From Acarospora socialis (Eukaryota; Ascomycota; Lecanoromycetes; Acarosporales; Acarosporaceae): a stretch of DNA of 64,000 nucleotides. Shown piece by piece: positions 33,363 through 44,877 of the stretch. The stretch is taken from the NCBI GenBank assembly GCA_025617375.2, contig JAMYGW020000007.1, forward strand, positions 744,001 through 808,000, read 5' to 3'. The notes below the pieces were generated by a model that saw nothing but the letters and a program-made list of their open reading frames with translations, did not search any database and was not told the DNA's origin. The position numbers were made by a program, and so were the translations under genes. Position 1 is the first letter of the stretch, and each line of letters begins with the position of its first letter.

Positions 33363-33941
33363 TGGAGTGGGTGATTGCGGAGGGGCGGAGGAGCCATTGG
33401 GTCCTCTTGGACGCCCTCAGTCGGGGTAGAGGGGACGGCCAGGGCTGGTAGTGGTCGTGGTATTGTTGTGGAAAAGTTGGATCGTTTGACGACTGGTAGC
33501 ATTGGTGTCTGTGCTTGGACTCTTCTTCCTCTCGTTTTTGATGCGTCACGGTTGGTTTGCATCGACAGACAGGGTCGTTGGCTTCAAGAAAGTGGAGGGT
33601 TGGGTAGCCTTTCTTTAGGATTGTTTCCTCTTGCTGTTCAGCGTTGTAGTTTTGTTGTATTGCCTTCTTGTTCTCTTCAGACAAAGTTCTCATTCCTTAG
33701 ACAATGCCAACATTAACAAAGCGTTCCGAGATATATGCGTCTCTACTTCGTGCGACCTTCCCTCCGGGCTCAACGCTGAGGTACCGGACTCATTTGAGTG
33801 AGTCATATCAGAAGATGCAGCCCTCTGACGCCGTCCATCCACATGCACCAGCCATAAAACACCCCGTCCATCACAACACCAGTGCATGGTTCACACAATA
33901 ATTCGAACCCGTCTTGCTAACCCTCTCCCAGAAAAACCCAC
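33363..33941. other. Intergenic, convergent 3' flanks
   Basis: 579 bp between the stop of the disordered protein (+) and that of TFIIH Tfb1 (-). Frames seen here are continuations or mirror images of the neighbouring GC-rich genes. No gene is supported. Confidence 0.5.
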
Positions 33942-35993
33942 TCACCCCACCATATCTCTTTCTCCCTCCCCCTCCCTTCTCAACGCCCTTCGATACCTCT
34001 CCCCAGCAACCTCAATCGCCCTAACCGTCGGCGCCATCATCCCCTCCACCACGACCCTTCCACCCCCGACCTCCTCCAACCTAACCCGCATCTTCTTTCC
34101 CGTCCGCTCATACACCTCCTTCACCTGCCTCCTCACCCTCTCCACCTCGCCCGCCCGCTCCGCCTCCGCGTCGTCCGCCACGGCTCGGATCCGGTCCATC
34201 GCCCGGCTCAACGACTCGACGAGCTTGGCGACTTCCCCGGCCCGCTCTGCGTCGCCGCTCAGGAAGGCGGCCCAAAAGTGGTGCAGGAACTCGGTTGTGG
34301 TGGCGTGGGTGAGGGAGAGGCGGTCGAAGAGGGCGGGGGAGAGGCCGGATGTGGTAGTCGAGGGCTGCTCGGTTGTTGTCGTTATTGTTGGGGTTTGGGA
34401 GAGGCCGGAGGCGTCGTCGTCGGTTTGCGAGCGCCGTTGCTGGATCGCGGCGAGGATCTGAGCGGTTGCGTTGGCGAGGCGGGATTTGCTGCCGACGTGC
34501 GTGGGTCTGGTTGTGGGAGCGTCGGCGCCATCGTCGTCGTCGCTGTCGCTGTCGAGATCGACGCCAATGGCTAGGTCGAGATTGAGGCTCACTGCGTCCT
34601 TGTCGTCGGGTGTGAGGTCTTTGCGGAGAAGGGAGAGGACTTTTTGCGGGTCTTGTTTGGCGTAGAGGCGGGCGTCGGCCGAGAGGTGGTTTTCCTTGTT
34701 GTCTTCGTCGGAGAAGAAGCGGTTCTGGTCCTTGACGCGGAGGATGATGCGGTTTTCTTCCGCGTCGCCTTGGAGGTCGCGCAGGGCGAGCTCGTTGAAG
34801 GTCTCTTCGTCCATACCAATGGGTTGGGATGGGTCGACGTCGGCCGGGGCGACGTGGGACATGATCTTTTCGCTGAGCGTGTTGAGGGTGCGGATGATGG
34901 GCACTTTGTCGACGGAAGCGGGGCGCATGGTCCAGTCCGGTTGGTTGCCTTTCCGCTGGCTGTGGTTTTCCTCGTTGCCTTCAATGTCGATGATGTGTGG
35001 GACGTGGGCGCTGAGGAGGCGCTTGTTGTGCTCGGCGTCCTCGTCGTATCGCAGGTATTTGTCCAGCACGGGATCGGTGGGGTCGCTCTCGCCAACCTTC
35101 TCGCCCTTAAGCTTTTTGAATAGGCGGCTTTGGAAGAATCGGGACCAGAAGGCCTCCTCGCTCAGCTTGGGCACGTTCTCATCGTACACACGCTTTACCA
35201 GCGGGTGTTGGTTGAAGATTAATTGGATTTGCTCCTTGCTGATACTCAACCGGACGGCATTGTCCACGGTCTTGGGCTTGATGGTCGAGAGGACATTGTA
35301 TGCCCCTCTGGTTTGATTCTTCTCAATCACATGTGCACGCAACATATGGACCCTTGTAGACCAGAACTGGGACGTGAATTGAGACTTGGTGATAGACTCA
35401 GGTTTAGTGCGCAAAGATTCCATGAAAGTCTTGGACAGAACAGGATCCGCCTTCAGCAGCGACTGTTGTAGCTCCACGTCCGACTTCAGCCTCACGTCGT
35501 CGTACCAAGTGTTCAGATCCCTGCCACTTCCGGGCGTAGATGCCACGGCGCTTGCAATGGCCATGGCGGCCGAAGGGGCCCCACCCACTCTTCCCCCCAG
35601 CGGCGTGGCTGCGCCCGACTTGGCGGCCTGAATGGCGGCGCTGAGTGCATCTTTGATCGCGTCGGCCTCTGCTCGGGCTGCCGAGGGTGAAGTGAACGAG
35701 AAAACGTGCGTCTCTGGAGCCGTTGCGCCGGGGGCTTGGGCGAAGATCTTCAGCATCACCTTCGGGCTGCTGGCGGGGGTTTGCTGGAGATCTCGTGATT
35801 GAGGTCAGCATCCTGACCAAGGGTTTCGTCCCCACAAGTAGGAAGTCTCACTAGTGATTGTTGAGATTGCGATGTTCAGAACAGGGAGAGATCCAGGAGC
35901 TGTGGGTTTCCACGAGACTGATTGTAGGTCTTTCGACAGCGCCAAACTGCCATCTTTCTTTTTGTATGACGCCGAGCCCATGGGTAGTGCCAT
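33942..35993 (-). CDS. TFB1: TFIIH core subunit Tfb1/p62
   Basis: Exon 1 is 35993-35852 and exon 2 is 35791-33942, with a 60-nt intron ending in GAG; the product is 663 aa. The PH domain spans the splice (about 5-105): GSASYKKKDGSLAL, then TNLQQTPASSPKVMLKIFA after joining, ending SAARAEADAIKDAL. Two BSD domains follow: WYDDVRLKSDVELQQSLLK through QFTSQFWSTR, then IFNQHPLVKRVYDENVPKLSEEAFWSRFFQSRLF. A conserved acidic-to-basic region and a C-terminal helical segment, HHFWAAFLSGDAERAGEVAK, complete the protein. In TFIIH this subunit bridges to XPC/Rad4 and acidic activators through its PH domain and serves transcription initiation and nucleotide excision repair. Length and order agree with fungal orthologues. 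The GAG acceptor is required to keep the PH fold in frame. Confidence 0.94.
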
Positions 35994-36751
35994 GCTCGAA
36001 GGAAACTGAAAAGGTTTCACTATGCATCTGTGTAGTGCAACCGTCAAGTTATACCAAAATTTTGTTATTCCTCTACATAATAATCTGGAGAGTGTGAGGT
36101 GAAGTCAGTCTCTAGCCTTGTCGGTATACCCCAGTCTTTTTTCGATACAAAGATATACCCCACCCTACAACATTGACAATTGGACCTCCAGTATATAAAT
36201 GGGGCAAAGGTTCTTAGATCATAATACAGCTCAGGTTATTGTGGTGTGGATACCAATACGTTAAGAATTGAATCTTCTAAGAATGCACTGTTCAAGTAGT
36301 GCCAGGAACCATACAAAAGGGGGTCTCGCACTCCCAATATCAGGATAAGATGTCGGTGTCTGCTGCGTCTAGTATACCATGAGAATCAGGCCAAATACTC
36401 AGAAGTACATTAAATCGACATCGTACAACGTGCAATAAAGACAGAGCTACTTTTGCGCGCCTCGCTGGGTTCCACAATCGCTTGTCCGGCTCGAACCAGA
36501 TATCCTGAATATATCTACGTGAAAGTCATACACCGAACCCTTCGTTAGGGTCCTGAGTGTCATAGTTACATCCAGACGGTCCAGCCCTCCACCATTGCAC
36601 GGCCGGCAATCCACGACTCGGCCCTTGCTGTCACCGGTTGCGTGGCGAGGCCGACATTCTGACTGCATTGTGACCTGAGTCATGAGAGTGTGCTGCCTAT
36701 GGCTATTGTATGATGATAGACGAACTTTTCGCCATTTCCTCTGTACGATCT
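35994..36751. other. Intergenic upstream of Tfb1
   Basis: 758 bp, relatively AT-rich, between Tfb1 (-) and the F-box/LRR gene (-). A TATATAAAT word occurs at 36192-36200 (plus strand), with no gene start suitably placed beside it. No gene is supported. Confidence 0.45.
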
Positions 36752-38948
36752 TCACTTCTTGAACATATAATGCCCGTACAACCCACCGATCTCGCCCCAA
36801 GAGACTGGCACTTTTCTCATCCCCCACCACATGGCCCCCATCTTCCACCATCTCTTGCCGTGATCCCGAAGGCTTGGGTCTTGCGGTGGTTCTCTGACGT
36901 ACCAGCCTCGTCTTCCGAGGTCTTTCACAACCCAGCCGAGGCGTTTGTTAGTATTCTTTAGTCCTCGAAGAGATGAGATGATCTTGTCGCTGAGTTCAAG
37001 TACCTCGAGCGGAGCAGTTGCTGTTCCAAGCAGCACGCAAGAGCTGCTGAACAGCCCTGGCTGCGTCACCGAAGGAATGCCGGTAAGATCGAGATATCGG
37101 AGGGTGTGCGGTATCCAATTCATCTCCTCCGCAGATATGTCGTCGTCATTACCAGAGGAAGAAGCCGGCAGGAAGATCGAGTTGAGGTCTTTCATCGTGA
37201 GATCGGTGTATCCCACACTCAATTCCTCCAGGTGCTTCGTTAGTGGCAATAGCAAAAGAACATGAACGGCTGTTATTTTGGCTCCGCTAAGATTTAATGA
37301 GCGCAGCGTATGTGGCAATTTCGGAAGTAATGCCTCAATATCGGCCTGCTGCAGGAGTCGGTATCGAGTGGTATCACAAAAGAGGTTGAGATACACGAGC
37401 GTATCCTTGACCGCAGGGTGTGTGGTTAGAAAGTTCACCACTCCCTCTCCAGAAACTTGCGTACATTTGCTGAGGTTGAGGTGGGTCAATCGCGCATCCT
37501 CTGGTATGGACGCCAGTGCAGCGTCTGTGACCCTGGTGCGGCCAAGATCCAAGTGCGTCAGCAAGGGTAGCCTTGGTAAAAGTGTCTCCAGACTTGCTGC
37601 TGGTAACGTGTTACACTCGTGGAAGCTGAGTCTTTTTAAACCTAAGGCGGCTGGTAACGCACTGTTGGCCGGAGTGACAACCGCAGCGAAAGCCTCGGCA
37701 AATCGAGATGAGGACGATGCACAAAAGTCTAGAGCACGTAAGTTGGGAAGTGCACACAGCAACTTTTGCAACACTGCCTCGTCGATATCGTCATCGAGGT
37801 TCTCCTGAACAAGGAATTCTTGGATCTGGGGTGTGAGGTCTAGGCATTTGAGGAGGGTTTTAGCGGTCAAATTTTGGATTTCTGAGTTCATTTGCCGTGT
37901 ACGTCCTAGACCGACAGACGTGAAATGCGAAAGGTCTACTCTCCGCACAACCGCTCCAAGCGATGGATTTCTTTCCAAATGCCCAAGGAACTTTGAGAAG
38001 ATGGTTGAGTGAGGAATAGTTACATTGCGGTTCAAGATGATCGTTGTATGGGTATTGATAGTGCGTGATGTCTGGAGACAAGAAAGCAGGTCCACGTTTC
38101 GCGGAGTATATCCATTTGGTGGTAAGTCGAGTACTAGATGAGAAATGATTTGGTCTGAAAGTCATCAGCGATCCGTTTGCCCATCCAAGGGTCGACATCA
38201 CCCTCACCTAGTATTTCTGTTGGAAGCTTCTCCAGAGGCGAACTGCCCGGTGGACTGATTGGGGGGCCTTCGATATGCGCGGGCACCAGCTGTTGAAGCT
38301 TCGGTCTCTTCGCCCACTCCCAGTCTTGTTGCCCATCTCCACGTCGAATACCAGCCAGTACTCTCAAATCCACATAACTTTTACTCTTTCTCTTCACAAA
38401 CGACTGAGTATACTGCCAGCCTTGCACGCCTCCACATGAGCAGCAAATCGTGGAAGCCTGCATACTCAGCGGCACTGTGGTATTCTGAGACTGGACGTTA
38501 GTTAGAGACCGAGGCGTTTCCGCGACGTTTGCAAGGTGTAGGGCAGACAGTTTTGACACGACGAAAGATTGTGCTGTGCCTATTTCACCGAACTCGTTAG
38601 CACAGGATAAGTTAATTTCTCGACTTCGTGTTACGCTTTGCAAAGTGGTGGCGAAGAGCAACGAAATCGAGACGTACCACAATCGTCTTCCTTCACGCAG
38701 GAGTAGGAACCTCTGCGCTCCTCAGCTCGAAGACATGAAGTAATTGACGAAGGCGATGAGCTGCGGCTGCGGCTGCGGGTGCTTGCTGGACTTGCACCAA
38801 GAGGGTCGACTTCTCGAGGACATTCGTTGCACTGGTTATGTGGTCGGACGGTTTCGGAGGTGTGAGCATCGAACACGGGGGTTTGGACGGGATCAACATA
38901 AGTAGCGATAACACCGGAGGCCCTCGACAGGCTGGTTGAAGCAGTCAT
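36752..38948 (-). CDS. F-box / leucine-rich-repeat protein
   Basis: Main exon 38154-36752 is joined across a 53-nt intron to 38474-38208. The splice rebuilds an F-box, LEKLPTEILDQIISHLVLDLP. LRRs of the cysteine-containing type follow: LGLKRLSFHECNTLP, LLTHLDLGRTRVTDAALAS, DARLTHLNLSKCTQVSGEGV, HTLRSLNLSGAKITAV and HTLRYLDLTGIPSVTQPG. The tail is Trp-rich (KRWWKMGAMWWGMRKVPVSWGE). F-box/LRR proteins recruit substrates to SCF ubiquitin ligases; a Skp1 link is inferred. A phase-compatible upstream exon (38948-38678, 203-nt intron) would add a Ser/Arg-rich, cysteine-bearing N-terminus with NQCNECPREVD. Alternatively translation begins at ATG 38463 (MQASTICCSCGG). Total would be 646 aa. Confidence 0.82.
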
Positions 38949-40368
38949 GTTTCGAGATGTGAAGTGGTATGGCGTCAAGACGTGCGTCGCTGGGGACTTT
39001 ACTCGTACGGCTGTCTGCTGATTCCGAGTCGAGGAGGATGGATCTGGGGATGAATGCTTGCGCTCGAATGTAACGAGCTCCAAGCGTAGTCTGGGGTAAA
39101 CGCTCCGGCAGATGCGACGCGCTTATATGCACGGACAAGATGAGGAGGCACGCCACACAGGTGAATGGAATGAAATTCTGATAGGACGCTGAGGTGTGAA
39201 TGTTCCAGTACGAGAGGTGGAGACACACCAAAAGACTGGGAAAGGTAAAATAGTGCAAATTCTGTTCTACACTATGTATGAGAGGAGGAAGCTTCATGCG
39301 CGGGAAGCTTCCGTTGAAAGATGACTGAAAAAATTGAAGACAAAGGGAAAGCCTAATAATCCTCCGAGTCATTGAAAGTGCCATAGCAGAGAACTACTAT
39401 AAAGTCATTCGGTCACCCGTTCTTCATGCTCGTGCTGACAGCGGAGAGCGTCCTGTCCGGGCCTGAGCCCAGTCCATTTGGTGAAAATTGTCCTGGCGAG
39501 AAGGCGACCAGGCGACCTAAGGCGGGGAGGATTTTCAATTGGCAAACCATGACATAATAGCGTTGCGGCTCGACCATCGGATAGGACCACGTGAACGGAA
39601 ATTTGGTGGCCTTTACGAGAGAAATTCTGATGGAGACGATGACTCTTAGCCTTGGCATCCTGCTGTCTGATATCCATCTGTCGAGAAAGTGATGCGATGT
39701 TGTTGCGCATACGCACGGCTTTGACGGGTTTGAGTATGTCGGCTGCAGACGCGAGACGTTGACGATGTGATGCACGGTAAGGATAAGAAAAGATCGTCCT
39801 GGGGCTAGTCGAGTACGACCAATATGAAGATTACGCCACCTTTACAGAAGACAGTTTGTTGAAGCCAATGCAAGACCGAAACTGCGGGACGCTCTCACCT
39901 TACTCAATCGCAGCTGGTCTAACAAAAGCAACGGTGGGAACACAAGTCGATTGCTGCGAGTCATGCACACACCAATGCGGAGGTCATATCAATCTGCCAG
40001 CTGGCATCAGAATTGAGCTTCAGCGTGGCTCCACCTCAAGAGTTTATCAGATGCACGAGCGTCAGTATGCAGTTTGCGTGCATACTGGCAAGGTAGGTGA
40101 CGAGAGCATCACGATAACTCATGGAAGTGCTGGTGTGAGAAGATATCAGAGCTGATGTTCGTTTAATGTCGGTTGCAAGCGCAGATCAACCCATGGTCGA
40201 CCGTGCAGATCGGCATTGAAGCACGCCCGGCAAAGTCTATGTGATCTGATGTCTGAACCACTCACTACCTACTATACATGCTGTGTACACCTTAGTCTGG
40301 AGGGTTACTGGGGTATCCCATAAACAAAAACGGTGTTCTCGTAGTCCTGCGCGGCGTTCTCTATCCAA
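38949..40368. other. Long intergenic region, no supported gene
   Basis: 1.4 kb between two minus-strand genes. Overlapping frames of 100-160 codons exist on both strands (38893-39384, 39405-39775, 39856-40155), but none shows a domain, codon bias or splice structure I can support. A CACGTG box lies near 39590. The F-box gene promoter should be at the left end. Confidence 0.4.
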
Positions 40369-42368
40369 TTACGCCTTTGTCCTTCCCTTGCCTCTGGTAC
40401 CCAAACTGCCAACTGGATACGGAAAAGCAGATGCACCCTCCTTCTTCGCCGCCGGCGTACCATTTGCCGTCCCAAGTCCTTTAAGCCTCCGCATCTTAGG
40501 CTTCCTCTCCTCCTGTCGTGCCTCCCCCTCCAAGTGATAAACAAGCCTCTCGTCCCAAGCCACGTGTTTAGCACCTTCACCCACCTCCTTCACCGGTGCG
40601 TCCAACTGCACGGGTTCCTTTGCCAGCGTCAGAAGGGTAAGAACCGCCGGCTTGGATCGGCCTTTGTTTCGCCGGGTGTTGGCTCGTGTGGTGAGTGCTA
40701 GCTCTTGTGCAACGGACTTCTGCAAGACAACAGGCTCCGGCCCGTTGTGACGACGGACGGGAATGAGACTTGGGGTTCCACGTGTTAGTCTCTGAGGTGC
40801 AGGCAGGCGGACCCTCTCGCTCCGCCTGAATGATATTGGCCCTATCGCACCGTCGTCAAGGTCATCAAGGTCGGAGGATTCCAACATGTGCTTTCCGGGC
40901 GGGGTGCCGGGTCTGTTGGCGATTTCCTGTGACCTTCTTGGCGATGGCAGATTGTTATCGACAGCTGCAAGAACCTTGCGAGGGGCCTTCAGTGGTGATG
41001 GTGAGACTGGACGGGGTGCCTCTGACATATCAACACTCGTGGCCGCTTTCTTGGCCTTGACTCGATCGAGGAAATCCTTCAACATATTTGTATCATCACT
41101 GAGCCGGCTTCCTAGTCTGACCTCCGCGTATGGTCCCGTAATGAAGGAAGAGTCCTGCACTTCGGACATGGAGACATCGCAGACATCAGATGGGACATTT
41201 GCCGAAGCTGGTGAGATGTCACAGCCACGACTCTCGGTCACTGACCCGGAACTGCTAGTACTATCTTGCTCAGGAAACAACGTGACTGGCATGTTAATGA
41301 TTTGTGTTTCTGGTGATGCTGCTGCCTCCTCAACGGCGCCGCTATTCATATCTTTCCTTCCGGTCATGCCGGCACTAGGATCTTCTCCTGTAGTCTTTAT
41401 GGCGCAAGTCATTTGCACCGAGTCTTGTGCGAACATAGTAGATGACTTTCTTAGCATTGCTTTGCCGTCGACTGACTTTGGATGAATTCGAAAGCCCGGG
41501 CTGGCTGGTCTCTTGCAGGGCGTCCGCAAAAGCTCCATCCTTCCGGCGATGGTGGCACGACGACCATCTCCGACCGGCCTTTTGCCGTGATGTGCTGTAG
41601 TATTGGTTTTAGGTCTGTTGAGCCTCCTTGGACGGTTCTTGAAGAGCATAGTAGAGTCGATAATGCTGCTGTCATGCTCGATGGCGGATGTCTGCACTGG
41701 ACTTGGTTCTGCCCTGTTCTCTACTTCAACGCCTGGTTGCGGCGAACAACCTGACAATTCCTCCTCAATATCTGTTTTCGTACCATGGGGTACATCCTCA
41801 TGCTTGTTGACAGCCTCGCCTATGGGTAATACGCTCGGTAATTCGTTGTGCCTTGTACTTTGCCGTGGTGCTATCTTGCCTTCCATGCCCCTCAACGTCA
41901 GTGGCCACCCCGTACGAGCTCGTAGTGTCTGCAGTACTTACGTTTCTTGTCCTTCGCGCTACTTCCCCAGCGCGTGCCAACATAGGACCGTCCATCTGCC
42001 CCAGATTGCTCAAGCTGGGGTACCAACTCTTGACTTACACGAAGCCTCTTCACTGCGCGTCCACTCTCCTCGCGCGCATCTTCTGGACCGGCGACCTCTG
42101 ATGCTGGTGCTGCGCCAGGAATTGTAGGATGGTCAGAACGTAGATTGTATCTCTTCCATACTTTATGACCTTTCAGCCGCGCGGTGAAGGCATTCGTGGG
42201 CGCGCGTTCCCATCCGCGCGGTATCCTGGATAGAAGATGCGGTTGGAAAAGTATAAGACTCTCATCCTTTGTCCCAGGAGGGCAATCAGAATTGGCACAA
42301 GAGGGAACGATGCGCGCGTCGTTCCAAGTAGTGTCGAAGCCCGCCGACTCGGCAGCAGTAACGGCCAT
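40369..42368 (-). CDS. Hypothetical basic nuclear-type protein, disordered
   Basis: Exon 1 is 42368-41942 and exon 2 is 41879-40369, with a 62-nt intron from GTAAGT to an AAG acceptor; the product is 645 aa. The N-terminus looks ordered: SAGFDTTWNDARIVPSCANSD, SLILFQPHLLSRIPRGWERAP, and TARLKGHKVWKRYNLRSDHP. The rest is disordered and basic, with islands KRPVGDGRRATIAGRMELLRTP, IGPISFRRSERVRLPAP, and KSVAQELALTTRANTRRNKGR near the C-terminus. Several KRPR-type clusters suggest nuclear import. The intron join yields KDKKRKIAPRQSTR, and other acceptors break the frame. I recall no characterised member, and no function is assigned. Confidence 0.7.
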
Positions 42369-42865
42369 CGCGATAGTAATTTCCAAACGGGAATTATCAT
42401 GAGACAAATCTTCAGAGGTAGAGTATTTATGGATAGCTGCTGCTCCCTGAGAACAGAACACACATCGATGTTGGCGCGAGCGTGGGGAAGTGGAGAGTGA
42501 TGCACAACGGGAAGTAAACAATGACTGTTGAGGAGGGGTCCGAATCTAGCAGGCGGCATCGCAGCTAGGATTACATAAGCCTATCGATTGAAAACGCCAT
42601 AACATTTGTTATTTTGACTTATTGATATTGATACCAGACAAAGATGCTCGGCGGCTAGGACATGTTTATACATGTATGGTGGCGTCAGCATGAGTACGTA
42701 AAGAAGTACTCTACAACTGTCTTCACGCCTTTCCGAGTCATACTACTGCTCCTACAGGATGCATCATCTAGCAAGCTACTATGTACTATTCAATGAAATC
42801 CATTGACGTTGACAGTCCCTGCCCGTCTCGGGCTTCCCAATCTCAGGCTAGGATGATCAGATACC
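42369..42865. other. Intergenic
   Basis: 497 bp between two minus-strand genes, holding the promoter of the disordered basic protein and the 3' flank of the DUF3429 gene. Nothing else is supported. Confidence 0.5.
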
Positions 42866-44079
42866 CTATTCGTCGTCATCCTCCGCTTCCTCTTCATCCT
42901 TGGCAACGATCCGCGCTCTCCGTTCCATTTCCTCCTTCTCGAGGTTCTCCATCTGTGCATCTTGCAGGGCCTTCAGCCGATCGGCAGGGCCGGGTAACTT
43001 GCCGACCTTGTCTGCGATCTGACCTCGACCGATCAAGCTGACCACAATACTAGCGCCAACGATGAAAGTGAGGACGAAGCGGTACGTGGAATACCACGCT
43101 GGCGTCCACCCGCGGACGGTCGCACGCGCGTCCGCAAAGTACAGGAAATTGAAGGCGAGGAATTGGGTGATGAGAGCGTATTCCATAGGTAGAAGCATCG
43201 TAGGCCAAGCGACGGCAGGCGCAACCACACCGATCGCGTATCTCCTGTAACCTACACGTCCACCGTACCCTGCCCACTCGAGACCCCAATGGATGGCGCC
43301 GAGAAAGGAGAGGATCTTGGGTGACAGCTTATCAGTATTGATTAGAGATCATGGCAGTTGAGGGAACTCACAACAGCGCCGTAACCGATCTGTACAGGCT
43401 CTATAATCTGCAGCAGCAATTCCGCAGTATTGCCGGACAACAAAAAGCCGCTGCCAGTCATCGCAGCATGATTGATATCCCATGCCAGGTAGACGGTTGA
43501 GAGGGAAGTTGCCAGATATGGCAGTACGCCAGCCATACCAAGGTATAGAGCTTCACGAGGTACGTCTGTCAAGGCAAATGTATCCTTTATGGTTTTCTAA
43601 GACGACCAGTAACTCTGTCAGTTTCGCAAGAATATCGGGCACCTGGATATCTAGTGACTGCCTTCCGGTGACATTGGGGTGAGTACCAGGTCTTGTTTGA
43701 CACCCGCAAGCATATCCGTCTCTTTCTCTGGTTCCTCCACGCCTTCTTCGGTGAAGACATGGCGTACCGATGAGTCACTTCTGACCGCCTCTGGGTCAAC
43801 CGGAATCTCAGTTTTCGCTATCTTGTCCTCTCTCTTCTGGTCGATGTGGTCGAATGCAGTGCCTGGGCCTGGGTGAGTTGATGCATATCTCTGCAGCGCG
43901 GCCGCGAGGGGTTTATGGGGAGCTATGGCGAGGGTGGAAGGCCATTTCGAAACAAGAGAGTGTGAAGAGGAGGTCAATCGAGCCCTGATGACCGTGGGGA
44001 CGAACGATTTACGAGTGGCTGACTGAGTGAAGCGGGTAAGAGATTGTGTGATGGAGCGCGGAGCTCCGGATCGAATCAT
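42866..44079 (-). CDS. DUF3429 mitochondrial membrane protein (TMEM69-like)
   Basis: Exons 44079-43687, 43596-43372 and 43315-42866, with introns of 90 and 56 nt, encode 355 aa. The Arg/Ser-rich N-terminus (MIRSGAPRSITQSLTRFTQSATRKS) is a mitochondrial presequence. After an acidic linker the core begins KTIKDTFALTDVPREALYLGMAGVLPYL. It contains five or six hydrophobic helices, among them NTAELLLQIIEPVQIGYGAVV, ILSFLGAIHWGLEWAGYGG and PMEYALITQFLAFNFLYFADAR. The end is a charged coiled stretch and an acidic tail (EEEAEDDDE). The core is diagnostic of DUF3429; members are predicted inner-membrane proteins of unknown function. Intron 2 uses an AAG acceptor. It is head-to-head with VPS13. Confidence 0.88.
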
Positions 44080-44877
44080 CGTGAGGGCTGCGCAGAACTG
44101 TCAGTCTTGTAAACTCGTGTCCTATAAGGGCAATTGATCGGTATCACAAACCAGGTCGGAGAGGAAGGAGACACCGTAGTACGATTGACGGTATCGAGAG
44201 CTGATACCTTAGTTGCCCATACGTTGTCGTTATCACCGGATCTGGTGGAAGGAGGAGTTGTCGTAGCTCGGATCCAACCTAGCTCCAAAAATACCGTTTA
44301 CCGTATAATAACTGAAAGCTGGTTAGTAAACACTACGTCAGCCTGCTTAATCAAGCTCAAAGAATGGTACGATTGTTCTAATCTTATAATACGAACGCCT
44401 CTTTCTCGGTTTTTCCGGGTGCATTTGCGCAGCACTCAATACTACTCATCATGGACTACTCTAAAGCTTCTAGTTGCTGAGTTTCTGGGATGAGAGCGAG
44501 TGCAAATATCAGACAGGTAACGCCATCCACGTGGGTAGGTACGGTAAGGTAAGGTAAGGTAGATATAAATCAAGCGAAGATTGTATACACTTGTGACTTA
44601 ATCGACATCCCGCCGTACCTCTTACCTTAGGTTTCCGTAAATCCAACAGCCCCACGACGCGTAGTTACTATTCCCAGGTCAGGGTCTCTTCCACTCGCGG
44701 CGGTGTTGACTGCTATCACTCAGGCTGCGCCACTTCCCAATACCCTACGTGTTTACTAAACACGACCAACACCAACAACCATAATAATCTGATGACGGCA
44801 ACATCTTTACCCCGAGAAAACACATCAGTCAAAAAAAGTGAAGCTCCCGGCCTGGGTCACGGCTTCATCCAGGCATC
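44080..44877. promoter_or_regulatory. Divergent promoter region, DUF3429 gene / VPS13
   Basis: 798 bp between the two start codons. It contains the tract of GGTAA units at 44534-44562 (listed separately), a facing TACCTCTTACCTTAGGT at 44615-44632 and a CACGTG box at 44528-44533. A plus-strand frame at 44134-44493 has no family signal. Confidence 0.45.
44534..44562. repeat. Short GGTAA-type tandem tract
   Basis: The stretch reads as consecutive GGTA(A) words, including three perfect GGTAA units in a row, flanked by a GGTAGGTAC start and a GGTAGA end. Similar but shorter words occur at 544-555, 642-655, 3961-4002 and, in reverse orientation, at 44615-44632 and 56788-56807. Confidence 0.75.

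Noticed and set aside
34278-35631. Plus-strand frames of 80-206 codons over Tfb1
   Set aside because: Antisense to a well-supported conserved gene; no independent evidence.
39405-40155. Three frames of 100-120 codons that could be small genes
   Set aside because: No domain, signal peptide, repeats or splice pattern; left as intergenic.
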